Origin: Glutinoglossum americanum
Lineage: Eukaryota > Ascomycota > Geoglossomycetes > Geoglossales > Geoglossaceae
NCBI GenBank assembly: GCA_020080175.1
Contig: JAGHQL010000014.1
Coordinates: forward strand, 161,610-225,609
DNA length: 64,000 nucleotides
Direction: 5' to 3'
Under the pieces are notes generated by a model. It was not told the origin of the DNA. It saw only the letters and a list, made by a program, of their open reading frames with translations, and ran no database searches. Positions 1-11,157 of the stretch are shown here, in pieces. The first letter of the stretch is position 1, and each line of letters opens with the position of its first letter. A program made the translations under genes and the position numbers.

Positions 1-105
1 TATACATCCGCAAACAGGTATGCGCGCATATTCGTACCAACTAGTCCGCCTTGAAAAGAAATCACCAGCCTTATCTAGCCACCAGGGCGGGGGCTCCCCT
101 CACCA

Positions 106-835
106 ATGTCGGACACCGCTCATCACCTACAAAATATACCACTAACAATCCGGGCGCAAGTACAACTATATCAACTAGACGCACCACCCATCCAACCAGA
201 AATAAACGGTTATACCAACTCCTCCTACAGGTTGAACATGGACTTGGAGCGAAGCCACAACGATCTTTTCCCTTCATATACTAGTGGAGGCTCAAAGGGA
301 AAGCAGAAGGCTATGGATCAAGACGACTACATGGACGACGGACAAGCCCCACTCTACTACTACCAAAACGCCCCTCCCATCTTCGGAAAAAACAACCAAA
401 CAAACACGATATCCTACCCTCTCTCTCCCCCCGAATCCGAGCCCAATTTCCCCAGCCCATCCTTCTCCTCGTCGACCCAACCCCTCACATACCAAACCCA
501 AAGCCCCCCTTTCACCTGGCCCTCTCCAATTCCAAACGCCAGACAAACATACACATCCTACCCCCTCTCTCCGCCCCAAAGCGAATATGGCGGTACTCCC
601 GGTCCCGCTAAACCAGCAGAAGCAGAAGCAGCAATAACAGTCCCAACATCACCGGCCATGACCAACCAGCAAACCTTCCAGATCATGGTGCGCGATCTAG
701 CCGGGAAGACAGTGACGTTGGATGGGATAAAACCCACGACCACGCTAGCGGATGTGAAGAAGAGCTTTTCGGAGAAGGAGGATGTCCCGATTTATGAGAT
801 ACGGTTTATTTTCGAGGGGAAGGAACTAGAAGACC
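106..835 (+). CDS. Ubiquitin-like domain protein, 3' end apparently lost
   Basis: An open frame starts at the ATG at 106. About 185 residues of Ser/Pro/Tyr-rich, low-complexity sequence (two SYPLSPP-type repeats, a KGKQKAMDQDD patch) come first. A ubiquitin-like fold follows from about residue 190: FQIMVRDLAGKTVTLDGIKP, then an ADVK...IPxYEIRFIFEGKELED core that matches the first two thirds of ubiquitin. The frame then meets a good donor (GTGAGT at 836). I found no downstream exon resembling the expected TLSDYNI...LRGG tail. The one splice I can build (acceptor near 885) gives only a few residues before a stop. Either the 3' exon was lost next to the repeat-rich block, or the protein ends in a half fold. 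It resembles fungal proteins that carry a non-conjugated ubiquitin-like domain. The partner and role are unknown. Confidence 0.55.
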
Positions 836-1755
836 GTGAGTGTTGTCCCCCATCTTTTCCCACTATTCTCCTTTCGGCTAGGGCTTCATATTGTAGAGTA
901 GCTGTATATTTCGTTTGGATAATAGTTAACGCCCTCTTAGATCTCCCGGTCTCTCAATATAATGTCCATTCGGTAACTATTTCCCCCTCTCCTTCCTTTC
1001 CCCAATTAGGTAAGTGGATCACTAAAATTTTGCGCGAAAATAGGGTAGCACTGTCCACCTCGTCACGCGCCTGCGAGGCGGCCAGGGGTAGCCGGGGAAA
1101 CTGGAGCGACGAGGCCTTTTTAGTAGGGTAGATGGCTGGGGAGAGAAGTGAGATTGCGAGCATCTTATCTTCTATTTGCAGCAACGTCGGCTGGTTTTGC
1201 ACCCCATGCCTAGGGTTGTTTCATGGACATTTACTAAATCACAATTTTGACCTTTCTTTGGTTTAAAGAACGTTTTGGCCACGATACCATACCTTCGTTT
1301 TCTGTTAGGAGTCTGCCATCTGCTTTGTTGTCACGTATTTCCTGTACCTACCAATTGGACACCATCCACTCGATTCAATCTTCTCTTCAACTCTCATCTT
1401 TGCCCGAGGGTTTTTCTCGCAGTCCCAACAACAGCAGGGAATCTAGTTCGCTCGATTAAAACCGGTACCGGACGCCGATCCCACTTAGAGAATCTATGAA
1501 ACCCACCCCAATATCACCATGTGGGTTATTCGGCAGACAACCCAGCCACTAACTAAGGGCTGTGCATAGCTCTCCTTCAGTCCAACTGACTCTCTAGTCA
1601 TAACTTTTTCGCGCCACAAAAGATCCGTACTCGAGGCGCGCTAACAAAACCGACCCTATGTTGCTTACCGGAGAGTCCTCAAACACCAAAGAGAAGGAGT
1701 CGAGGGAACGTGGACATGAGCTCGCGAAATAAGTGGCCCCGTTCTAGGTAGTGTT

Positions 1756-1815
1756 TGCGAAGACAAACAAGATGTCTTCGCAGACCCACGCAAAGCCCCC
1801 TCGTTCACGAAGACA
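1756..1815. repeat. Inverted repeat with CGAAGACA motif
   Basis: TGCGAAGACA at 1756-1765 and its exact reverse complement TGTCTTCGCA at 1773-1782 are separated by 7 bases. A further CGAAGACA lies at 1808-1815. The same core recurs as a perfect palindrome near 20.66 kb. It may be the terminal inverted repeat of a small transposon relic or a protein-binding site; the sequence alone does not decide. Confidence 0.6.
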
Positions 1816-2474
1816 CTGCGTTCGTCTCTGCAGACGCCCATATCACACAGCAAATAAGCTGTCTGTGAAGGCTCAGTGCCGGATCACGAACTTACCAGCG
1901 AGCTTCGAATTGTAAACGCATCGCCATCGATCCAGCCGGGTTCCAGCATTCGCACAACCCTCCCCTTTCGGCTAACCGACTAACAAAGCTAGCCCATTCT
2001 ACGACCGAGCTCTCAGTTCTGCCAAGATAATTACCTATCCAATATCGTGCATGGGGAGCCCACAGGTAAGTAAACAAACGAAAAAGGGGTAAGGATCGAC
2101 ACCAATATACTAGTGGTCGGCATGGTCCGTAGATCGGGGGCTGGACATACTCCGACACGATGCTGTTGGATGGCAAACTGCATTGTAGATGAATCAAAAA
2201 GGCGGATTCGCTCGTGTAGCGCAAATTTTGGTCTTTAGGCGGTACACAATTATTATTAGTTAGTCACTTCTTTCACTACGCATTTGGTCAATGCCAGATT
2301 TTCTGCATCCTTGCCCAGCCAAGACCAACCGACTAGCTGGCCATGAGGAATACTAGCAGAGTGCTATGGACAATTGCCGAACCCCTCGCCTTCTCGCCTT
2401 CCCGCAATGTACTGAACCTTCACATTATGGAGGGCATTTCTATGCCCACGATTATATCCCTATGTAGTATTAAT

Positions 2475-2575
2475 ACCGACCATAGGCTTGGCAGGGGCAG
2501 CTTTATTAACGAGCTTGATCCCATTGCAATTAACCATCCTTCTACCTACCGGTTGAACTTTTGCCTCAGTATTTT
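2475..2575 (+). repeat. Dispersed repeat, copy 1
   Basis: The stretch around GGGGCAGCTTTATTAA, followed by a diverged ATCC...TTCTACC and GTTGAACTTTTGCCTC, recurs at about 44028-44120 as GGGGCAGCTTTATTAA ... TTCTACC ... ATTGAACCTTTGCCTC. Both copies are in the same orientation and diverge mostly at single bases. No coding potential is seen, so it is probably a transposon or LTR fragment. Confidence 0.6.
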
Positions 2576-5193
2576 TCTAGCCAACACGGTAAGAGAATTT
2601 AGGTCGTGGGGCATCCTTGTTCTTTGCCGTAAGGTGCACACCCACTATGCTACCAAACCCTTCGGGATATAGTTCGATCGGGATATCATATAGCGGCGGA
2701 GGGCCGGCGCCTCAGATAGCTCTTGACTTTAGCTTAGCGAATTCCTTAGTAGGTCGGGGGAGGCTGCTTTTAGGGCAATTCACAGATAATTAAAAGCAGC
2801 GGCCAAAGGATGTTGCAGATTTGAGTAGTTCTTAGGCAATTAGTGACGGTTATCGCATGACCGGTTCTTCTGTGATTACACAGAAGTTTCTCACGTTCCA
2901 AGATTTACTCGATGCGTTGTATGTATGTACGTATAGGGCGAACCCATAAATTTTTAGATCATGCTATTGGCCGCGGGGGATCCCCCAATTTCAAACGCCT
3001 TCACTACCATGACTTAGAGGGGAACCCTCAGTGTCTCCTATCATGCTTATCTGTTGAACGGAGGCCATAGCACGAAGGTGGAGAACAAGCATTCAATAGA
3101 GTTTCAAAACGGCTAGTTCTAAGAGTATGATACTATATAAATGAGGAGAGAGACAAGCATGAAATAGTCGTTAACACCGAACGGACTACCCAGGACCAAT
3201 AGCAACGCCACAATGACACACAGTGCTCCCGGGTTGCACACCCCGTAACACTATCTCATCTCCACTATACAGGTTAGGGTTTCCTTTCCTCGCTAGGTGG
3301 GAAGACATGAGATCAATCCAACCTATTGATCTTTAGGTTATCCTCACAGGGGGGGTAGTAGCGCTATGGAGTGGTGTGGCAGGAAGAAAGGTAGTCAATT
3401 GACTGTATATAAAAGGCGCCCCTAATAGAATACTAGATCGGGGAGCTTGCCATGGATTTTCTGTGATCCTGAGGCCCCAGTGGGGCGTCCGTATCAACTG
3501 CCGGATCAGTGTTGTAGGGATGCTAATCGCTAGCCCTTGAGAATGTAATGCAGGCTCATTTCAAACACGAATCAATACCAGGAATGCTTGCTACCATGGC
3601 CAAGACATAATATTAATTAAAGAATGACGGTAAAGAACGTAGCCGATATATTGGCATTATCCGAGACTACTGGAATCTACAGCTGCACATTCCAACATAA
3701 TACCCAAATTACAAAAATACAATTAGACTTAAGCCAACCCCAAGGGGCATGGTTTCCGTTCTCGTGTCTCGTTAGTATGCGTGCCAGAAACGCTGCACTC
3801 AGACGAGGCAGGTGGATCGGTTTGAAGGCGTGCCTACCACCCTGGGAATGAAGAGATTTAAAACGTGACTATCCCTAGTACCAGCATGTTCTTAGCCTTT
3901 AGTTATTGGTCTCGGTGAAAACCATTTAGCGCGAGACCCACCTTGCTACTCGGAAACTTGCCGGGGGGCTTTACGAATATACAAACCGCCGCATAAAATA
4001 AATGCGCACTTCTAGAACTCCATTAGGTTGCCGGACTTATGCGTATCAAGAAGCATTCACAACACTCCGGGTGCCCTTTTTGGCTCATCGTAGTCGCTCC
4101 CAGTAGCACTGGGAACTCGATGCTTCTGAGACCTTCTCCAACCAAGCTTCCTCAATATTAACCGATATTTGTTTACTAGGGTTTTTGATTTTTTCCCAAC
4201 CGGAATCCCACTTTTACTACCGCATACCACAACTCCCTTTACCAGCGACAACCCACCAATGCTTACTCTGGTTAAGGCTTTTAACCGGAATTGACGGACG
4301 GGCCGCTACGAATTTAAAATTGCTGCGCTAACACGCAAGCCTACGCCACACTCTCAAGTTAAATGTCATTCTGTGGGTGGAATTATAGCCTTACGCGCCC
4401 GGTCATCATGTCGAAGGGATTTCACTAGCCCGAGCGCTCAGTACCGTAAATCTGGGGCAAACTCCAGTTAAGGGCTTAGCTAGAAATGAGCTCTGTTTTG
4501 GTGAGAATCGCTGTAAGTAATAGCGTAAACTCGTGGTATTCCGGTAGAAAAAATCGAAGATCGTGGAGGGGTGAATACCCCAACCATAAATTTCTGTATT
4601 GATGATTAATCTAAAATTTAGCGCCGTAACTGGAAGTGCGCATTCACTTGGGGTTTTGGGAAACCCGAAGATTAGATTTGGAGAAGTTATATTCGGAGCT
4701 AATCGGCCTAATTAGAACCTTTGGGGGCTTAGGGGAGCGTTGACCCGTTGTGCCATTCCATGAGAGATACGAAAACGGACCGCTAGACTATCTGCATGGA
4801 CTCGCCTCTTATTGGCTATGCCGATTACTAAGCATTGTCGTCCGCACTTTCCAGCCGACGCTGCTCCAAAGGTGATACGGCATATGAAAATTCCAGTCCT
4901 TTCTATTCTTAGGCGACCCTCACATACGACCCACCGAATAGCGACTCCAACAATGTTCGATAACTAGGACAACTAGACGGCTACCCTTCTGCCAAGAGCT
5001 CTATCTTTTCCGTATCTAATGTCAGCAGTGAGTTACCCAAGGCTAGCCGAGTGATCAAGAAACTTTGATGTGCCCCCACGAACGTCTCGCTCTGGTGAAC
5101 GGTGGTCCGTGCGCCGCTTGGTGAAGACTTGGCAGCTACCCGTCAGTTTTCTTGTCTCCTTCATCTCGCATGGACCTTCGCATGTATTAGGGC

Positions 5194-7211
5194 ATGAAGA
5201 TTCTTCATCGCAGCGGCATCATGGTTTTGAGACCTACGATGGCGATGATGAGACGGATGGCCATTTCGGCCGGTGTTGTCATCGTTGTTGGGTTGCTCTA
5301 CCGTGTGTACTTCGGTCGGGTGGTCGTGTCGACGACCGACTGGCCGTCGTCCCTAGGACATCACATCATCAACGACGATGACGACTTGAATCCATCATCT
5401 CCGTCCACCTCATTCCATCCTATCGATCTCCTCGTTCTAAAAGCCCAAAAACAATTCCAATCCCTCCTCTCAAAGAAAACTTCCGACCTCAGGAGCGCTG
5501 CTGCCGCTTATCGATCGCGTCGGGGGCGCCATCCACCCCCTGGGTTCGACATTTGGTATAACTTCGCAAAGAAGCACAACTCCCTCATGATCGAAGATTT
5601 CTTCGACCAGATCTACCATGACATTACTCCCCTCTGGGCACTCCCTCCTTCCCAGATGCGACGCGATATTCGGGGTCAAGATAATAATTTTATTCGAATA
5701 CGGAACGGGATTGCGACGAAGCAAGGAGACTTTTGGAGGATGCAAACATGGAGGGATATGATTGGGGAGATCGCAATGTACTTGCCGGATATGGATATTG
5801 CGCTTAATGTTATGGATGAACCGAGGTTGTCCGTGAAGTGGGAAGATATGGAGGAGTATATGAGGAAGGAAGGGGAGGGAAGGAAGATGGCTACGAAGGG
5901 GGATGTTTTGTCGGAATATTCAGGTGAGTTCCTGAGGCGTGCTTGGAGCTGGAGTTGGTCGTACTAATGGGTTTGTGTTGGATATAGGAGTTATTGAAGG
6001 GGAGGATGATGCGACACCTGAAGAAGAGTTCGATTGGGACCGTTCCGGTTTGTCAGGCCCCGCGATCATCCGCGAGCATTAACTAACACCTTTCTTTCTG
6101 CGCAGCCCCATACTTCCCATTAACTCGCCTTGCCTGCCCCCCCAACAGCTCCGCCCGCCTCGCGCCCTTACTCCCGACCTTTTCCGCCAAACCCACTATC
6201 ACCCTCCAACACACCCTCCCCCACACCTATAAGGGCTACATTTCCAATTACACCCTCTCGGGCTCCATATGCCACCAACCAGACCTCCAAGGCCTGCACG
6301 GGGCCCTCGTATGCCCCATCAGCACAAGATCCACTTCGCGTCTCTTCCCCCTTCTTGGTGGATCAAAGCTCATGACGAATAGCGAAATCCTTATACCTGC
6401 TCCTATATACTGGGAAGACGACCCGAGGTACGCAACTGGCGATTCTAGGGGCAAATGGGGGAAGAAGGCACCGAGAGTTACATGGAGGGGAAAGGCGAGC
6501 GGGGGGAGGGATATGGCGGACAATTGGAAAGCGTTTCACCGACATCGGTTTGTCGCCATGACCAACGCGTCCCAGATCCGGCGTGTGGAGAGTTGGGCTG
6601 AAACCCCACTGAACTGGGTGCATCCCTCGGGCATCTATAATCTCTCCGCTTTGAAAGCAGGGCGCTTGGGGGACTGGGTGGAGAGTTTTGCGGATGTGAC
6701 GTTTACTGGCTTTGCTTGTCCCGAGAGGGAGGGCGCAGTGTGCCCTCATACGCAACCGTATTTCTCGATAGCCAAGACCTCGCCTCTGAACCAGCAATTC
6801 AAGAGCAAATACCTCATCGACATCGACGGGAACAGTTTCAGCGGCCGATATCGCTCGTTCCTCCTCTCCAGCAGCCTGCCTATCAAAGCGACGATATTCC
6901 GAGAATGGCATGACGCGCGGTTGATACCCTGGAAGCATTTCGTGCCCATGGATAATCGGTTTGGTGATTTGTTTGGGATTATGGAGTATTTTTTGGGGTG
7001 GGATGGGCGGAAGTTTGGGAGCGGGAAGACGGGGAGGAGGGTTAAGGGGCATGATGAAGTGGCAAGGAATATTGCGACGGAGGGAAAGGAGTGGGCAAAG
7101 CGGGTGATGAGGAAGGAGGATATGTTGCTTTATACGTGGAGGGTGTTGCTGGAGTTTGCGAGAGTAATAGACGATAGGCGGGAGAGGTTAGGGTATGTGG
7201 AGGATTTGTGA
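5194..7211 (+). CDS. CAP10/GT90 family glycosyltransferase, type II membrane protein
   Basis: Three exons (5194-5923, 5988-6047, 6106-7211) join in frame to 631 aa. Both introns have standard GT...AG ends and branch sites (ACTAAT, TAACTAAC). A short cytoplasmic N-terminus precedes one membrane helix (residues about 22-40), as in Golgi type II glycosyltransferases. The lumenal part begins with GFDIWYNFAKKHNSL and carries the CAP10 hallmarks: an early D/R-rich block, then LIPAPIYWEDDPRY, RVTWRGKASGG, HRFVAMTNAS, and an acceptor-side YFSIAKTSPLNQQFKSKYLI followed by a DIDGNSFSGRYRSFLLS-type block. This matches fungal beta-1,2-xylosyltransferase/CAP64-like proteins that use UDP-xylose or a related donor in capsule or glycan synthesis. 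The exact donor is not readable. A start at 5221 or 5230 is also possible. Confidence 0.9.
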
Positions 7212-8121
7212 GGTCGTGCCTGTCCGCTCTCCGTGTATATTCTATATCGCTCCATATACCCATCGAGCCGTAATTCGTTAGGATTTTCTTTTTGGTCGGG
7301 AAAAGATAGGGTTTGTGCCCCAGGCACGGATGCCAAGCCTCGGGACGGGTCGGGGAGATTTGGGTTTACCCGTTAAAGCGGCGGCCATGCGGGAAGAGAG
7401 CTCGGAACCACAATGGAGAGGTTTAGGGCTGGGAATATGGGCTTCGCTTAAATTCTTTGTCGCGATGCATTGTAGCTGAAAGACGAAAATGTTGTGTACA
7501 TAGCCTCACGGCGTTGACTTTGCCTCAGTGTGTCCCTCCAAGTTGCCGCTACCGATATGCACTATGTTGTGGGAGATAGGGCGAGGCTGAGGAGTTTTCA
7601 TTGCTTGGAATAATTTTGGTGGAGTAATGGGACGGGGATGGGATGGGGGTCTGTTGCCGAGGTGGTACAAGGCTGGCGAGGCTGCGATACTCCTACTTTG
7701 TGGTGTATGCTTCCCTACCCGGTTATGCAAGAAACACTGGCCTGGGCCCTTCACACCGCATTTCCCTTTTCAGCAGATGCAGGGCGGAGCCACGCCATCT
7801 TAGCGCGGGATGCTCAGCTCCGGGGAGTGAGTCAAGCTTCGCCATCCATGTGGGCGTGATCCTGCCGCCTTTTAGATCGGGACAAATCAGCTTCCGAGGC
7901 TGTGCACCGGCGTGATGATTTTAATCTAGATTGTTAGGGGGGTGACACATCATCATTCTGCAAGAGCCTCGAGCGGTAAAGCTTGGGGTTTCTGCCTGGC
8001 GTTAAGTCCGCCGACATGGGCTCGGCACTATAAAAGCCAGTCCCCAACCTCACGAGGTATTTTCGTTTTGACAAGGTGCCTCCCTTGCTTGGACCCGCCC
8101 ATCTCACAGATCGTAGCCGAA
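7212..8121. other. Intergenic region before the SesB-vWA gene
   Basis: No gene is seen. The right end contains a TATA-like element (8029-8036) and probably the 5' UTR of the next gene. Confidence 0.5.
8029..8036 (+). promoter_or_regulatory. Probable TATA box of the SesB-vWA gene
   Basis: A consensus TATAAAAG lies 86 bp upstream of the chosen ATG at 8122. That distance is usual for fungal promoters, and the site supports this start over the in-frame upstream extension. Confidence 0.5.
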
Positions 8122-10397
8122 ATGGCTCCTGACTTTGGCCTTACCCTGAAGCTTACGAGTTTGCCCCTGGAGACCACCGAAAGCGATGTGCGACGTTACC
8201 TCCGAGAGTTCCCCGACATGAAAGACAAGTATATAAAGAAAGTTAGCGAGCCTTGTCCTTACTCTCGCTTGGCTCAAGGCTCTTTGGGTTCGGTCGTGAC
8301 GTTACGAAATCGCGGCATTGCCCAAAAGCTCTACGATCATGTTAGAAGAGATCAGCGGAATTTCCACGCTGAGCGCGGGGGCGGCTATTCGACTGTTGTC
8401 ATTGATTCCGAATTTCTCGATCTAACAACGCTATACAGCTCAACGAAAGGGCCAGGAGGGAAACCAACTGTGGAGTAAGTGTCTCCTGCGGTTTTTTCTC
8501 ACGTGTGTTCTAGGCTAACTACTCCGCCGAGGGTTTTAGTATAATCGGAGTCCATGGCTTGTCAGGTCATGGCTATAATTCCTGGGTCTACCTTGGAGGA
8601 ACTGATAAGGATCGAATAGAAGTGATGTGGCTTAAGGACGTACTACCGGGGATTCTAGAGAACGAAGGGATATACCCAAGGATCATGGTCTATGGCTATC
8701 GATCGAATATTTTCACAAACACGAATGCGGCCAAACTTGTTGAACCCTCTATTAATCTCTACAACTGCTTGAATGCAGCACGGCATGATACCAATCGCCC
8801 GCTGTACTTTTTCGGTCACTCTATTGGGGGAATCATCATTAAACAGGTTCGTCCGCCCGTTCTTTCGCTCCAAATTAGTTCATAGTAGTGATAACTTCTC
8901 GATCAGACTGTTTGCATCATCGATGAAAATGCGGCATCGAAAAGTCACCCCGTGAGAGGCTGCGTGTTTTTTGGTACACCTCATCGCGGCTCAGCGAGCG
9001 CCGAAACTGCCCGTGCTTTTTTGACGCTTTTGGCTCTGTTTACCCTTCGTAACCAAGGAAATGCAAATATAGTAGTAGATATACAAGAGAAGTCGCAGGC
9101 GCTCGCAGACATAAACGGGAAGTTCCTTCAGGTTAGGCATAGGGATAGCATAGGCGTGCTCAGCTGTTTCGAGCAAGTCAATTCTTACAATGGGCAAAAG
9201 GTTTGTTGCAAATAACAGTCGGCATGCATGTATTAGTGGAAAGCTAAATGCTAGGTAGATCGTGACCGAAGACTCAGCACGCCTAGACTTTCCGACTGCC
9301 CTACCACCGTTCCCAATCGATGCAAACCACTCCGACATGGTTAAATTTGCTAGTTCCAGCCATCAGGGATTTGATCAGGTCATTTCAGCGCTTCTGGAGA
9401 TTATGACTCGACCACCACCCAGACTAGTCGTTGCGCCTGCCATTTCCAGGCCCGCCAGGATTCACGACCCTCATGCTGGGCGCAAACGACTCGAAAACAA
9501 GCTCAGGTTCCTCTCGAAGTACGACACTGTCTTTATGATAGATGATTCGACCTCGATGGGGAGCTGGGAAGATGAAAACGATCCCACCAACACGTACTGG
9601 ACGCAAACTAGAGATATCTTCCTGAAGCTAGTACCGCTCGCGATCCAGCACGACCGGGATGGTATAGATATCCAATTCCTAAACGCCACATGGTATAATG
9701 AGGAAAACGTAAAGTGGAAGGCACGCGTCGAGTATCTCTTCAACGAAGTCCAACCCGATGGCACAACGCCCATTGGCTTCGAACTTGAGGGGTATCTAAA
9801 GAATTACCTTAGGCGATTGGAGAAGGACATGGACCTCAAGCCTCTAAATCTGATAGTGATTACTGATGGCGCCCCAGACGACTACGAAGAGATGGAAAAG
9901 GCCATCGTAGGTGCCGCTCAAAAAGTGCAACAGTTGGGCGCTAGAGACCGCCAGATTGGCATACAGTTCGTGCAGATCGGGAATGAGGACGAGGCAACGA
10001 AATTCCTGAAGAGACTAGATGACGACCTAGGGAGGAACAATAAGACTCTAGATGTCAGTAACGATCCACCCATTCACTCTTCCATTTGTCGTGATTTCGA
10101 AACTTGGGCGTACGGTATGCCGCTAACACTAGCTATCCGCAGATTGTGGACACGGTCAAATACGACCCCGACGGTGGAGAGGAAATGATCATGAAAATCC
10201 TCCTCGGCGCCATCAAGGACGAATACGACCACCAACCCGCGGCGAACGGAAACGGAAGTAACGTCGGCAGCCGCCCCGTAGGTCTAGCGAGCACACCCGC
10301 TTTAAGGTCATCGGCCTTCGAGCAGGATTTTAGTGCGTTGGGGTTGACAGAGATGGGGAGCAACAGCCGGAGGCCTACGGGGTTTGGGCAAAGATAG
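8122..10397 (+). CDS. SesB-like alpha/beta hydrolase fused to a von Willebrand A domain
   Basis: Five exons (8122-8474, 8540-8846, 8907-9200, 9259-10053, 10143-10397) give 667 aa. Residues 1-117 form an RRM-like leader (LTLKLTSLPLETTESDVRRY). Residues about 118-360 form an alpha/beta hydrolase of the fungal SesB type: oxyanion loop VHGLSGHG, nucleophile elbow GHSIGG (Ser about 212), FFGTPHRGS, and a late His in ANHSDMVKF (about 342). All expected catalytic elements are present. Residues about 405-600 form a vWA domain with an intact metal site: MIDDSTSM (DxSxS), a Thr in DGTTPIG, and ITDGAPDD. A disordered tail follows. SesB-like domains normally sit in front of NB-ARC or NACHT in fungal NLRs; here the NTPase and repeats are replaced by vWA. 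The last donor is GTCAGT, which is weak, but only it keeps the vWA frame. Role in incompatibility or defence is inferred from the domain family. Confidence 0.85.
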
Positions 10398-11157
10398 CGA
10401 GGTACTTGTGGGGTATGTTTTTTTTTCGGATCAGTGTTGGGATGAGTCGGCTGTAGTTTGGTAATTAGTTATCCCATGTTTTTACACTCCAATCTTTGAA
10501 CGGGTGACACCGTCATTAGTCAATTGCAATGATACCATCCCCTACCGTTTTTCTTATTTTCCCCCAAGGTTCTCGAATCAACAACTTGGATTAGAGAGGT
10601 TACTTAGCAATTTGTGCGAAATTTCTCCCTTCTGGGTTCTGGATTTTATCGAGAAAAATAGTTGGATTGGACCAATAAGAGGAGAGGATTGAATGCCCGT
10701 TGACGGCGCGTTTGATGAGCAAGCGTGTGGGTCGCGTCCCCAAGAAAATGGTGGACTCCCGTTAACCTGCACACGCAAGGCTAATGCTTCCATGTTAGAA
10801 ATAGTATGAGCCTGGACTATTCTTTTAATTATTATAGATGAGCTTAATGTGAGATCTTGAGGCGGCAATTGCCGTCTCTCAAGTCGAACCGAGGAGGGCA
10901 GGATTTAAGTGTTCCTTAGTGGTCGGCAAGCACACCTCAATATGCAGGCGGATATGCAGGTGTTCAAGGCTGGGATGTCCAAAATTTCCTGCTGGTTGGG
11001 ATGGACCAATGATAAATCGGAGGCGACAACTGAGTGCAGCTGAAAAATGCCAAGGGCTGGATGCGGGGGCTAATGAGCCGCGGTCTCCAGGTAAACCTCC
11101 AGCGACCGAACAGCTCTTGAGAGCTTGCCATCGACAAGTTATCCAAGAACTTCCAAA
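10398..11157. other. Intergenic region between the two SesB-fusion genes
   Basis: About 760 bp with no gene seen. The two flanking genes run in the same direction. A T-rich tract just after 10420 may belong to the 3' end of the upstream gene. Confidence 0.5.

Larger units (their letters stand above)
836..5193. other. Gene-free, repeat-rich block
   Basis: No open frame above about 110 codons has recognisable protein features, and no splice-joinable family motif was seen on either strand. The DNA is AT-leaning and dense in stop codons. It contains one copy of a dispersed repeat (about 2480-2570, second copy near 44030) and a CGAAGACA/TGTCTTCG inverted repeat (1756-1782). This looks like decayed mobile DNA, but no transposase or reverse transcriptase could be read. 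Confidence 0.5.
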
